Below, in pieces: positions 47,233 to 56,549 of a stretch of 64,000 nucleotides of DNA. How positions within the stretch are numbered: the first letter of the stretch is position 1; the number at the start of each line of letters is the position of its first letter. The notes beneath the pieces were generated by a model that worked only from the letters and a program-made list of their open reading frames with translations, did not search any database and was not told where the DNA came from. Origin of the DNA: Aliiroseovarius marinus (GTDB lineage Bacteria; Pseudomonadota; Alphaproteobacteria; Rhodobacterales; Rhodobacteraceae); the NCBI RefSeq assembly GCF_004360145.1, contig NZ_SAIT01000003.1:248001-312000 (forward strand). Reading direction: 5' to 3'. The position numbers were made by a program, and so were the translations under genes.

Positions 47233-47832
47233 TCATTGTGCGGGCAATTCGATGGGTTCGACCCCAAGAAGCACCAGGATGAAGGACAGGGCAAACACAG
47301 CCAGCACCATGAAAATCAAGATCGAGGTAAAGACCAGCCCCGCCGACTGAAACCCATGGTTTTCGACCGTGAAATGGGTCAGCACCCAGAAGAAGAAGAA
47401 GACCGAGGCGAACATCAACAGCGCAGCCATGGCCGGCGCGATCAGCGTTAGGATCACGGTGACAACCTGAAGCCCCAGAAAAACGAACTCCATCCAGACA
47501 ACCGTCATGATGGCGTTCTCTAAAGTGCCCTGCCCGCCCATCAGCCGGCCAATCACATGGATTGCCATGGCAAGGCCAAACATCACCACGCCTTCGACCA
47601 GACCCAAGGTGGCCGGGTTCGACAAAAGCGGCCCCATCAGTTGGGCATCAATCGGGAACAGGATATCCGCGATGACGCTAAGGCCCGTGGCCAGAACGAC
47701 CATCAACAACAGCGCGGTCCACAGGGTTTCGCGGCTCAGGCCCAAGTCAAACAGGTCACGCGCCACCTTGCGCGGCTCGGGCACGGTCTGAAGCGCCATT
47801 CCAAACAGATATCCGGGGGTGAACTGCATCAC
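47233..47832 (-). CDS. Yip1-type membrane protein in SUF operon (second)
   Basis: A 199-residue protein with four or five hydrophobic segments (TLWTALLLMVVLATGLSVIAD, then PATLGLVEGVVMFGLAMAIHVIG, then VFLGLQVVTVILTLIAP, VFFFFWVLTHF, ILIFMVLAVFALSFIL). The pattern, including the start PRKVARDLFDLGL, matches the YIP1 family of Rhodobacterales. Role unknown. It overlaps the previous gene by 4 bp and precedes sufS by 12 bp, so it is co-transcribed with the iron-sulfur machinery. Confidence 0.75.
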   Translation of the reverse strand: MMQFTPGYLFGMALQTVPEPRKVARDLFDLGLSRETLWTALLLMVVLATGLSVIADILFPIDAQLMGPLLSNPATLGLVEGVVMFGLAMAIHVIGRLMGGQGTLENAIMTVVWMEFVFLGLQVVTVILTLIAPAMAALLMFASVFFFFWVLTHFTVENHGFQSAGLVFTSILIFMVLAVFALSFILVLLGVEPIELPAQ

Positions 47833-48335
47833 TCTGCCTTGTTTGTCTCGACCGGGCCACGTTCGGCCTCACGCAGATTGATAGACCAGAACAGAAGGAA
47901 CACCACAAGGGCCAGAAGACCCACCAGCGACAATTGGACACCTGGGCCGATAAAGCCTGCCACAAGTCCCCAGAGCAACCATACGGGGGTCGCACAAAGC
48001 AGCGCCCAAAACAGCGCAAAGCGCGCGGTATAAGGGCTGCCCTTACCGCCAACAATCCGTGCAATCACGTGGCTGATCGTTCCCAAAGCATAGAGCACCA
48101 AGGGCATGATGAAGAGCCATCCGAGTAGGGTCGCCCCCAACAGCATGTTCAACTCTTCACCGGTTTCATGCGCCTGACGTGCCAAGCGCGGCATCTGGGC
48201 GGCAAAGACGAGCGCGCAGGCGAACATCAAGACCGCCAGCGCCCGGTCTTCACGCGGGGTGCCATCCCCCACGCGGCGGCGAAACACCGCGCGTGGGCTG
48301 CGATAGGCGCTTACCATATCTTGTAGGACCGACAC
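47829..48335 (-). CDS. Yip1-like membrane protein in SUF operon (first)
   Basis: A 168-residue protein. It starts MSVLQDMVSAYRSPRAVFRRRVGDGTPRED and has four hydrophobic segments, including LMFACALVFAAQMPRLARQA and LLGWLFIMPLVLYALGTISHVIARIVGG. It resembles the following protein in layout (short basic N-terminus, GG between helices) but is shorter. No enzyme motif. Lies 16 bp after sufD and overlaps the next gene by 4 bp (ATGA). Function in Fe-S assembly is unproven. Confidence 0.7.
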   Translation of the reverse strand: MSVLQDMVSAYRSPRAVFRRRVGDGTPREDRALAVLMFACALVFAAQMPRLARQAHETGEELNMLLGATLLGWLFIMPLVLYALGTISHVIARIVGGKGSPYTARFALFWALLCATPVWLLWGLVAGFIGPGVQLSLVGLLALVVFLLFWSINLREAERGPVETNKAE

Positions 48336-48351
48336 CTAACGCACCTTCAGA

Positions 48352-49641
48352 TCAGTCGCGGCGTCGCGCCAGCCAAGCGTCCAGACGCTCGGTGACTTCG
48401 GCAGCGATGTCTTCATCTTCGATCTCTTCAATGGCGTCAGCCAGGAAGGCCAGCACCAGAAGGTCGGTCGCAATCGGCGTCGGAACACCGCGCGAGCGCA
48501 GATAGAACAGAGCCTCTTCGTCGATCGCCCCCGAGGTCGAGCCGTGTGAACACGCCACGTCATCGGCATAGATCTCGAGCTCGGGCTTGGCTTGGAAGCT
48601 TGCGTCGTCATCCAGCAGCAGCGACTGAGATTTCTGATAGCCATCGGTCTTCTGCGCGTCAGGCTTCACAAGAATCTTGCCTTGGAACACGCCTTTGGCG
48701 CCGTTCTTCAGCACTTTCTTGAACACCTGTCGGCTTTCGCACGCCACCGCATCATGGGTCACGAAAACCGTGTCGTCATGATGGAACTCGCCCGCGGCAC
48801 CATCACCCAGCACCGCGCCAGCGACATGCGCGACAGCGTTGTCACCCACAATGTCGATCACGCATTCATTGCGCGTCAGCTTGCCGTTCACGGTCATGGT
48901 GAAGCTTTTGAACACAGCCTCTTCATCGACCTGCGAGAACATGTGCGTAATCGCCTGACGCTCGTGGTCGCGCCCTTGGGCACGCACGTGATGGAACTCG
49001 GCACCTTTGGCGATATCCACCTCAAGCACGTTCGAGAACCGTGCAGCGGCCGGACCGTTTTCCAGAAGCGTCAGCTTGGCGCCTTCTTCCAGCCGAATGA
49101 CGCTGTGCAGGATCGCGTCCGAACCCGCGTCTTCGTGGCGATAAATCAGGCTGACCGGACGGCTGACCGCACCAGTCACTCGGATTACCACACCATCAGT
49201 GGCCATCGCCGTATTATGCACCGCCAACGGGCGCACGACAGGGGACTGCCCGCGGGCTTCCAGTACGCCATAGAGGTCCTTGGCCCAGTGAATATCCTTG
49301 GCCGCTGCATCCGCAAGGCGCTCGATCTCGAGCCCCTCACCTTCCAGCGCGTCGGATTCATCGGCATCAAATACGCCATCGACAAAGACGACTTTCAGAC
49401 GATCAACGTCGTTAAAGAGCGGCTCTTCGCCTTCGTAGTCCAGAACAACTGCACTGTCCGCCGAGGCGCTGATCAGGCTATCAGGACGGGTCCATTTCCA
49501 GTATTCGTCACGGCGCGTGGGCAGACCCATAGCCGCCAGACGGTTGGCCGCATCTGCGCGCGCATCCGCCGCCCATGCCCCCGAGGCCGGGCGCGCATCT
49601 GCGCTGATCAGAGCTGCCTGTGTTTTCACAGCGGTGCTCAT
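48352..49641 (-). CDS. sufD: Fe-S cluster assembly protein SufD
   Basis: A 429-residue protein. The beta-helix core and the C-terminal DVACSHGSTSGAIDEEALFYLRSRGVP (with the His that lies at the SufB-SufD interface) mark it as SufD. It forms SufB-SufC2-SufD, on which clusters are built. The start overlaps sufC by 4 bp. Its N-terminal 100 residues are variable, as usual for the family. Confidence 0.93.
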   Translation of the reverse strand: MSTAVKTQAALISADARPASGAWAADARADAANRLAAMGLPTRRDEYWKWTRPDSLISASADSAVVLDYEGEEPLFNDVDRLKVVFVDGVFDADESDALEGEGLEIERLADAAAKDIHWAKDLYGVLEARGQSPVVRPLAVHNTAMATDGVVIRVTGAVSRPVSLIYRHEDAGSDAILHSVIRLEEGAKLTLLENGPAAARFSNVLEVDIAKGAEFHHVRAQGRDHERQAITHMFSQVDEEAVFKSFTMTVNGKLTRNECVIDIVGDNAVAHVAGAVLGDGAAGEFHHDDTVFVTHDAVACESRQVFKKVLKNGAKGVFQGKILVKPDAQKTDGYQKSQSLLLDDDASFQAKPELEIYADDVACSHGSTSGAIDEEALFYLRSRGVPTPIATDLLVLAFLADAIEEIEDEDIAAEVTERLDAWLARRRD

Positions 49642-50396
49642 GCGTCGATCTCCGCCAGAATGTCGGCATAGCCGTTGTTTTCAACTTCCAGCGCCAGCTC
49701 GGGACCGCCCGATTTCACGATGCGGCCAGCGGCCATGATGTGCACCACGTCCGGTTTGATGTGGTCCAGCAAACGCTGATAGTGGGTGATCACAAGGAAG
49801 GCACGGCCTTCGTCACGCAGCGCGTTCACGCCTTCCGACACCAGCTTCATCGCGTCCACATCCAGACCCGAGTCTGTTTCGTCCAAGATGCACATCTTGG
49901 GCTCCAGCATCGCCATCTGCAGAATCTCGTTACGTTTCTTTTCCCCGCCCGAGAAGCCCACATTCACGGGGCGTTTCAGCATGTCGGCGTCGATCTTCAG
50001 ATCTTTCGCCTTGGCGCGGATGAATTTCAGGAAGTCAGCGGCCGACATTTCCTCTTCCCCGCGCGCTTTGCGCTGTGCGTTCACGGCGGTACGCAGGAAG
50101 GTCATGTTGCCCACGCCGGGGATTTCGACCGGGTATTGGAAGGCCAGGAACAGGCCAGCGGCAGCGCGCTCTTCCGGTTCCATATCCAGAAGCTCTTCGC
50201 CGTCCAGCGTCGCGTCACCCGCGGTTACTTCATAGCCGTCACGGCCCGACAGCACATAAGACAAGGTCGACTTGCCAGAGCCGTTCGGCCCCATGATTGC
50301 GTGCACTTTGCCAGCTGGCACTTCGAGATCCACGCCCTTGAGGATCTGCTTATCCTCTTCTTCAAGTTTGACGTGCAGGTTATTGATTTTCAGCAT
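49638..50396 (-). CDS. sufC: Fe-S cluster assembly ATPase SufC
   Basis: A 252-residue ABC ATPase. GPNGSGKSTLSYVLSGRDGY is Walker A, VGFSGGEKKRNEILQMAML the signature motif, and CILDETDSGLDVDAMKLV Walker B. The FSGGEKKRNE and DETDSGLD forms are those of SufC rather than of a transporter. ATP hydrolysis drives shape change in SufBD. It sits 60 bp downstream of sufB. Confidence 0.96.
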   Translation of the reverse strand: MLKINNLHVKLEEEDKQILKGVDLEVPAGKVHAIMGPNGSGKSTLSYVLSGRDGYEVTAGDATLDGEELLDMEPEERAAAGLFLAFQYPVEIPGVGNMTFLRTAVNAQRKARGEEEMSAADFLKFIRAKAKDLKIDADMLKRPVNVGFSGGEKKRNEILQMAMLEPKMCILDETDSGLDVDAMKLVSEGVNALRDEGRAFLVITHYQRLLDHIKPDVVHIMAAGRIVKSGGPELALEVENNGYADILAEIDA

Positions 50397-50456
50397 CTTT
50401 ATCGTCCTTCAAGACCATCGCCAACATCGTGGCGGTCAAATATCATTGGCCGGGGG

Positions 50457-51980
<1,524 letters not shown>

Positions 51981-52007
51981 TTTTTATCCTTTCAATCCGA
52001 CGAGGGA

Positions 52008-53051
52008 TCAGCGTCCCCGCGCGCGGAATTTCTCATGTTCGCGAAGCCAAGCCTGTGCAAAGGCCCGGACTTCATCCTCACTCGTCGTGGGGCCAAGCGA
52101 GACGCGCAAAGCGCATCCCGCATGATCCCGGTCAAATCCCATTGCCGCCAAAGCAGCGCTGGTTTTTACCTTCCCCGATGAACAGGCCGAGCCCGCGGAA
52201 ACCGCAAATCCGGCCAGGTCCATCACCATCACCTGCGTCTCACCTTTCCAGCCCGGAGTGACGAAACACGAGGTGTTGGGAAGCCTGTTCGCGTCTTTCC
52301 CGACAAAAATAGTCTTATTCGCCGATTCCGCAATGGTGTTTTCTAGAATCTTTCTAAGTTTCTCGACCTTCGACCATGTTCCGGCCTCTAAATCTTTCTG
52401 AGCGGCGGTGGCCGCAGCGGCAAACCCAGCGATCCCGATGACGTTCTCGGTCCCCGAGCGGCGCCCCATTTCCTGCCCGCCCCCTTTGATCCGCGCCTCG
52501 ATGTCGGTACCGCGCTTTACGATCAACGCGCCAACGCCTTTGGGGCCGCCAAGCTTATGGGCCGACACGATCGCCATGTCCGCCCCGCACCAGTTGAAGG
52601 CAAAAGGGATCTTGCCGAACGCCTGCGTGGCATCTGTCATGACTACGCCTTCCGGCAAGGATTGGATCACCCCGGTCTCGGAATTTGCCAGCTGCAACGT
52701 GCTGCGTGCAGGGTCCGGAACACTCACAGCGCCCTGCGCGTCAATCTCCAGCTCCTCCACACACCACGATCGCACGGCGTCATGTTCAATGCCCGCACAG
52801 GACAGCCCCCGCCCGGCCAAAGCCAGCGCCGCAGCCTCGGTCGCCGAGGACGTAAAGATGATATCCGCCCCCTCAGCCCCCAGCGCAGCCGCAATATCCT
52901 TACGCGCCCGTTCGATCAAGCCTTTCGCCGCGCGGCCCTCGGCATGGACCGAGGACGGGTTGCCCACAAGCTCCATCGCCTCGATCATCGCGACCTTGGC
53001 CTCGGCCCGCAAAGGCGTCGTGGCGTTCCAATCCAGATACACGCGGCTCAC
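52008..53051 (-). CDS. Group I cysteine desulfurase (IscS/NifS-like)
   Basis: A 347-residue protein if started at GTG 53051, which has GAAGGAG upstream; an ATG 18 bp earlier is the alternative. VYLDWNATTPLR is the family start, VSAHKLGGPKGVGALIVKRG holds the PLP lysine, and AGSACSSGKVKTS the catalytic Cys on a group I loop. It would supply sulfur, like IscS, and so may partly duplicate SufS in the same operon or serve other sulfur acceptors. It is shorter than E. coli IscS (404), lacking the C-terminal partner-binding tail. Between iscR and sufB. Confidence 0.9.
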   Translation of the reverse strand: MSRVYLDWNATTPLRAEAKVAMIEAMELVGNPSSVHAEGRAAKGLIERARKDIAAALGAEGADIIFTSSATEAAALALAGRGLSCAGIEHDAVRSWCVEELEIDAQGAVSVPDPARSTLQLANSETGVIQSLPEGVVMTDATQAFGKIPFAFNWCGADMAIVSAHKLGGPKGVGALIVKRGTDIEARIKGGGQEMGRRSGTENVIGIAGFAAAATAAQKDLEAGTWSKVEKLRKILENTIAESANKTIFVGKDANRLPNTSCFVTPGWKGETQVMVMDLAGFAVSAGSACSSGKVKTSAALAAMGFDRDHAGCALRVSLGPTTSEDEVRAFAQAWLREHEKFRARGR

Positions 53052-53120
53052 CGGCGCACTCCTTCGCATTTTCTTGCCATAAATATCCTCGCCGAAGGCC
53101 TAAAATCGCCGCGAAGCGGC

Positions 53121-53582
53121 CTAGTCCTCGTCCACCACCGAAAACAGCGTGGGGACAGCGGGGCATGGGGTCAGTTCGTTCTTCACCACATCCGACAGGC
53201 GGGTCTGGTGCAGGAACACATAGACATGGGCAGACAGACCTTCCCACAACCGGTTGGTCATGGATTGCGCGCGCGATCCCGACGACGCGCCGGACGCGCC
53301 TGCGCCTTTATGCATGGCTGATACGGTTTCATCCACCGCTTCCAGTACCTCGGACACTCGAATGTCAGACGCCGAGCGCGCCAGCTTGTAGCCACCGCCC
53401 GGCCCACGGACGCTGTCGACCAGTCCGGCGCGACGCAACTTCACGAAAAGCTGTTCGAGATAGGGAAGCGAAATGTCCTGCCGTTTGGCCAGATCGGTCA
53501 ACGACAGAAGCGCGCCTTCGTCCTGCATTGCCAGATCCGCCAGCGCAACCATTGCATATCGGCCTTTTGTGGACAGCTTCAT
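53121..53582 (-). CDS. iscR: IscR-like Rrf2 regulator lacking the CX5CX5C cluster motif
   Basis: A 153-residue Rrf2 protein and the first gene of the SUF operon. MKLSTKGRYAMVALADLAMQ, ISLPYLEQLFVKLRRAGLVDSVRGPGGGY and SEVLEAVDETVS are the winged-helix and linker of IscR. Where E. coli IscR carries three cysteines, this protein has KGAGASGASSGSRAQSMTNRLW, with none; its only Cys is Cys140 in ELTPCPAVP. An IscR of Rhodobacter sphaeroides with the same loss has been described as still binding an Fe-S cluster. It likely represses this operon when clusters are abundant. A 14-bp palindrome lies 37 bp upstream. Confidence 0.9.
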   Translation of the reverse strand: MKLSTKGRYAMVALADLAMQDEGALLSLTDLAKRQDISLPYLEQLFVKLRRAGLVDSVRGPGGGYKLARSASDIRVSEVLEAVDETVSAMHKGAGASGASSGSRAQSMTNRLWEGLSAHVYVFLHQTRLSDVVKNELTPCPAVPTLFSVVDED

Positions 53583-53619
53583 ACCGTTCCCCCTGCAAAA
53601 ACATTGACCTTTTCGGCCC

Positions 53620-53633
53620 TGACCACTAGGTCA
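53620..53633. promoter_or_regulatory. Palindrome upstream of iscR (candidate operator)
   Basis: TGACC-ACTA-GGTCA, a perfect 5-bp inverted repeat, 37 bp before the iscR start and 136 bp before the divergent hydrolase start. The position suits an autoregulatory site for IscR or another iron regulator, but I cannot match it to a documented consensus. Confidence 0.45.
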
Positions 53634-53769
53634 CTTAGGACTGGTGAGTATGCGGCCGCGCCGCGTCCGGATCACCAACTCCGTATTATGGTGCGGGTCA
53701 GCCAGCGTCAAGAAAACCGGTTTCCCGGCCGCGAGCGACCCCAGACAAACGAAAAGAGGCCCAGACCAG

Positions 53770-54423
53770 ATGCCCGAAGTGATTTTTGCAGGCCCCGAAG
53801 GCCGACTTGAAGGCCGCTATCACGCTCAGAAAGAAAAAGACGCCCCCATCGCCATCATCCTGCACCCGCATCCGCAATTCGGAGGCACGATGAACAACAA
53901 GGTCGTCTATAATCTGCACTACGCCTTCCACAACATGGGCTTCAACGTGCTGCGCTTTAACTTCCGTGGCGTAGGCCGCAGCCAGGGCGAATACGACCAA
54001 GGCGTGGGCGAGCTGTCGGATGCGGCCTCGGCACTGGACTACCTGCAATCGATGAACCAAAACGCCAAGCATTGCTGGGTTGCCGGGTTCTCGTTCGGGG
54101 CATGGATCGGCATGCAGCTTCTGATGCGCCGTCCGGAAATCACCGGCTTTGTTTCGGTCAGCCCGCCCGCAAACATGTATGACTTCAGCTTCCTGGCGCC
54201 CTGCCCCAGCTCGGGCCTGATCATCAACGGCACCGCCGACCGCGTGGCGCCGCCGGCGGACACCCATACGCTGGTCAACAAACTGCACGAGCAGAAGGGC
54301 ATCAGCATCACCCATGAGGAAATTCAGGGCTCGGGTCACTTCTTTGAAGACGACCATATGGACACGATGATCACCCATGTGGACGAATATGTCCGCCGTC
54401 GCCTGACCGAGACCACGCGCTGA
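53770..54423 (+). CDS. Alpha/beta hydrolase
   Basis: A 217-residue protein; ATG at 53770 follows AAAGAGG, and the frame upstream is rejected. HPHPQFGGTMNNKVVYNLHY starts the fold and GFSFGAWIGMQLL holds the GxSxG nucleophile; DRVAPPADTH suggests the acid and IQGSGHFFEDDHM the histidine. VLRFNFRGVGRSQGEYDQG is typical of the small dienelactone-hydrolase-like group. Substrate unknown. Divergent from iscR, followed 7 bp later by a small gene. Confidence 0.85.
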   Translation: MPEVIFAGPEGRLEGRYHAQKEKDAPIAIILHPHPQFGGTMNNKVVYNLHYAFHNMGFNVLRFNFRGVGRSQGEYDQGVGELSDAASALDYLQSMNQNAKHCWVAGFSFGAWIGMQLLMRRPEITGFVSVSPPANMYDFSFLAPCPSSGLIINGTADRVAPPADTHTLVNKLHEQKGISITHEEIQGSGHFFEDDHMDTMITHVDEYVRRRLTETTR

Positions 54424-54430
54424 GGCCATC

Positions 54431-54667
54431 ATGGACCTGCTGGAACAAGTCGCCGACAAGCTGGCTCAGGAAGTTCTTGATGCCGCACGGATGACCGGAA
54501 ATGACGCATTGGTGGATGAAGTGAAGAAAACCATCGGTGCGTCTTCCACCACGCTGGAAGAGGCGTTCATGACCGCCGTCCGTATCCGCCGGGCAGAGGC
54601 GCGCGGTCGTGAAACCCTTCGGCAGCTACTGGAAAAAGAGACACTGGACGTCGCGAAATCTGAGTGA
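54431..54667 (+). CDS. Hypothetical small protein downstream of hydrolase
   Basis: A 78-residue, helical, charged protein (MDLLEQVADKLAQEVLDAAR, then VRIRRAEARGRETLRQLLEK). I do not recognise it. It starts 7 bp after the hydrolase stop and is probably co-transcribed. No transmembrane segment or signal peptide. Following sequence (54668-54939, 272 bp) is AT-rich and holds no gene. Confidence 0.6.
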   Translation: MDLLEQVADKLAQEVLDAARMTGNDALVDEVKKTIGASSTTLEEAFMTAVRIRRAEARGRETLRQLLEKETLDVAKSE

Positions 54668-54939
54668 ATCGACCGGGTTCAAAAGGCCAAAACCTGGGAG
54701 TCATAACTCTCATCTCCGGTAGAGAATCCAGCCAATATTTCCCCTTCAACAGATCATCTATACCTCTATTTTAGAATATTTTTCACTTTACCCAAGGCAA
54801 CTTGGCCGCAATTCCGTCGCATTTAGAACTCAATTGTGGCAATCCCCCAAAATCTGTGTCAAACTGAACATTATTTGACTCAAGTTAGTGTCTTTTTCGA
54901 CCAAAGAATTTGTGAAGCAGAACTTTAAGAGGGGTGAAA

Positions 54940-55560
54940 ATGCTTACACGTAAGACAGCGCTGGCCGCGCTTGTAATGGCCGGTGCGGTCTGGGGGGGAT
55001 CCGCACAGATCGCGCAAGCTCAAAAATCCTGTAACTTGATGACGGCGAAGCTTTCGCTGGAACCAGCAAGGCTTTGCGAGTGCAAAATCGTAACCACGCA
55101 GATGCTACGGTATATCCAACGTCAGGATGAATTCCTTACCGTTTTGGCTGGCGTCACGGAACAATGCCCGGCATTTGCCGACGCGTTGAACGCGCTGCCG
55201 ACTGCAACGGTCGTTACACGACCTTCGCATCGCGACAAGGATGGCGACACTGTTGACGTCCTTCCGACACCTGGTCCTGGTCCCGGCGACGGACCTAAGA
55301 AGCCCGGTGGCGGTGGCGGGGATGGCCCCGGTGGCGGTGATGGTCCGGGCGGCGGAGACAATCCTGATCCCGGGGGCCCTGGCGACAATCCTGATCCGAC
55401 AGGGGACGGGGACGGCCCTGGAGACAATCCTGATCCGACAGGTGATGGAGACGGTCCCGGTGACAATCCAGATCCGCGTGGCTGCACCGGCGGAGGTGGA
55501 TCGAGCGATCCCCTTAAAACGCAGACCCGTGTCAGAGTTCCGGATGGGTGCGACAACTGA
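54940..55560 (+). CDS. Secreted Gly/Pro/Asp-rich repeat protein
   Basis: A 206-residue protein. ATG at 54940 has AAGAGGGG upstream (GTG six bases earlier is also possible). Signal peptide MLTRKTALAALVMAGAVWGG ends near SAQIAQAQ. A short folded part with four cysteines (SCNLMTAKLSLEPARLCECK and EQCPAFADAL) is followed by a low-complexity region of Gly, Pro, Asp and Asn built from 13-residue units GDNPDPTGDGDGP. The tail ends CTGGGGSSDP to PDGCDN with two more cysteines. The Asp-rich repeats might bind calcium, but the unit is not a known RTX nonapeptide. Function unknown. Confidence 0.7.
   Translation: MLTRKTALAALVMAGAVWGGSAQIAQAQKSCNLMTAKLSLEPARLCECKIVTTQMLRYIQRQDEFLTVLAGVTEQCPAFADALNALPTATVVTRPSHRDKDGDTVDVLPTPGPGPGDGPKKPGGGGGDGPGGGDGPGGGDNPDPGGPGDNPDPTGDGDGPGDNPDPTGDGDGPGDNPDPRGCTGGGGSSDPLKTQTRVRVPDGCDN
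55381..55482 (+). repeat. Tandem 39-bp repeat inside secreted protein gene
   Basis: Two full 39-bp units (55381-55419, 55420-55458) and a partial third (55459-55482). Each begins GGxGACAATCC and encodes GDNPDPTGDGDGP. Units differ by only a few third-position bases, so repeat number may vary by slippage or recombination. The repeat length is a multiple of three, so copy changes would keep the frame. Confidence 0.85.
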
Positions 55561-55656
55561 TTGCGCATCAGCCTGAAAAAGAAGGGCGCGCCCATGGCGC
55601 GCCTTTTCACCTGACTGATCTGCAAACCCGCAAACCGGTCCGAGTTTCACTGGGGC

Positions 55657-56268
55657 TTAGCCACCTGCGATGACATTCACCCAACGCGACGGGCGATTGG
55701 GATCCTGCATCCGCAAGAAAACATAGCGCGTGTCGCGCCAGTTCCGGATCGAATTGGTGACATTGTCCAGCACCATGTCCCCTTCATCCGTGCGGACGAT
55801 AAGCACAGCATGTGGACGTCGGCTGCGATCCAAAACGGTGGCGATCAGCAATCTCTGGGGATCAATGCCCTTGCCAATCAACGCCCGTTTCTTGGCCAAC
55901 GCGTAGTCTTCGCAATCGCCCCCCCGGCTGGTGGGCATCGCCCAACGCTCCGCCTCGCCATATTGTTGGCGATCTTCAATGGCACGGGTTGATCGATTGA
56001 TCTGCGAGTTTACTGCGCGAACAACCTGCATCTGCCCTTGGGTGACCACAGCGCTGGATGATCCGCGCGCGCAGGCCCAGCTATAGGTGGAACACAAGCG
56101 TTGCGCGCCGGGAGGGGCCGTTCCCAACCCGCGCGATGTCAGAAAATCAGATCCGCTTGCAAATACATTTGCGGGCGCAGTGAAGCTTGCCAAAGCAGCA
56201 AGGGCAATTGCGCGTAGGGTAGTGCGACCAGACATACCTATCTTGTCGAGACACGAGCTCTCGGCCAT
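55657..56268 (-). CDS. Transglutaminase-like cysteine peptidase (BTLCP/peptidase C93 family)
   Basis: A 203-residue protein. ATG at 56268 has GGAGG upstream. Signal-like hydrophobic segment TLRAIALAALASFTAPANVFA. SRGGDCEDYALAKKRALIGKG holds the catalytic Cys, RRPHAVLIVRTDEGDMVLDN the His and Asp; this is the C93 pattern also found in LapG. LapG-type members cut surface adhesins in the periplasm and act with LapD; no LapD or large adhesin is in the window. Convergent with the secreted repeat protein gene. Confidence 0.82.
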   Translation of the reverse strand: MAESSCLDKIGMSGRTTLRAIALAALASFTAPANVFASGSDFLTSRGLGTAPPGAQRLCSTYSWACARGSSSAVVTQGQMQVVRAVNSQINRSTRAIEDRQQYGEAERWAMPTSRGGDCEDYALAKKRALIGKGIDPQRLLIATVLDRSRRPHAVLIVRTDEGDMVLDNVTNSIRNWRDTRYVFLRMQDPNRPSRWVNVIAGG

Positions 56269-56549
56269 TCTTCAACCTCCATAGGTTGCCAGCTTTAAGG
56301 CACAAACATTTACAAATCGTACCCTTGGCAGCAGCAACCTTGCTGTCCCCCCTGCAAGACAGCAGCCTGGCCGGGAAAAGTGGCCAAAAACAGTCCTACG
56401 TAAGGTCTTACTGCATCATTTTTGCGATTCAGACCAAACGCACACGCCTTAAGCGCGCATAAATCCGCCGACCACACTCAGGCATGGCCGCAAGATAAAG
56501 CGCGTGAACGGGGTGCAGGAGAAGCAATTTCCCCAAAAGCGATAGGATG

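Noticed and set aside
55381-55482. Tandem repeats considered as a CRISPR array
   Set aside because: Units are contiguous without spacers, in frame inside a coding sequence, and only two to three copies occur.
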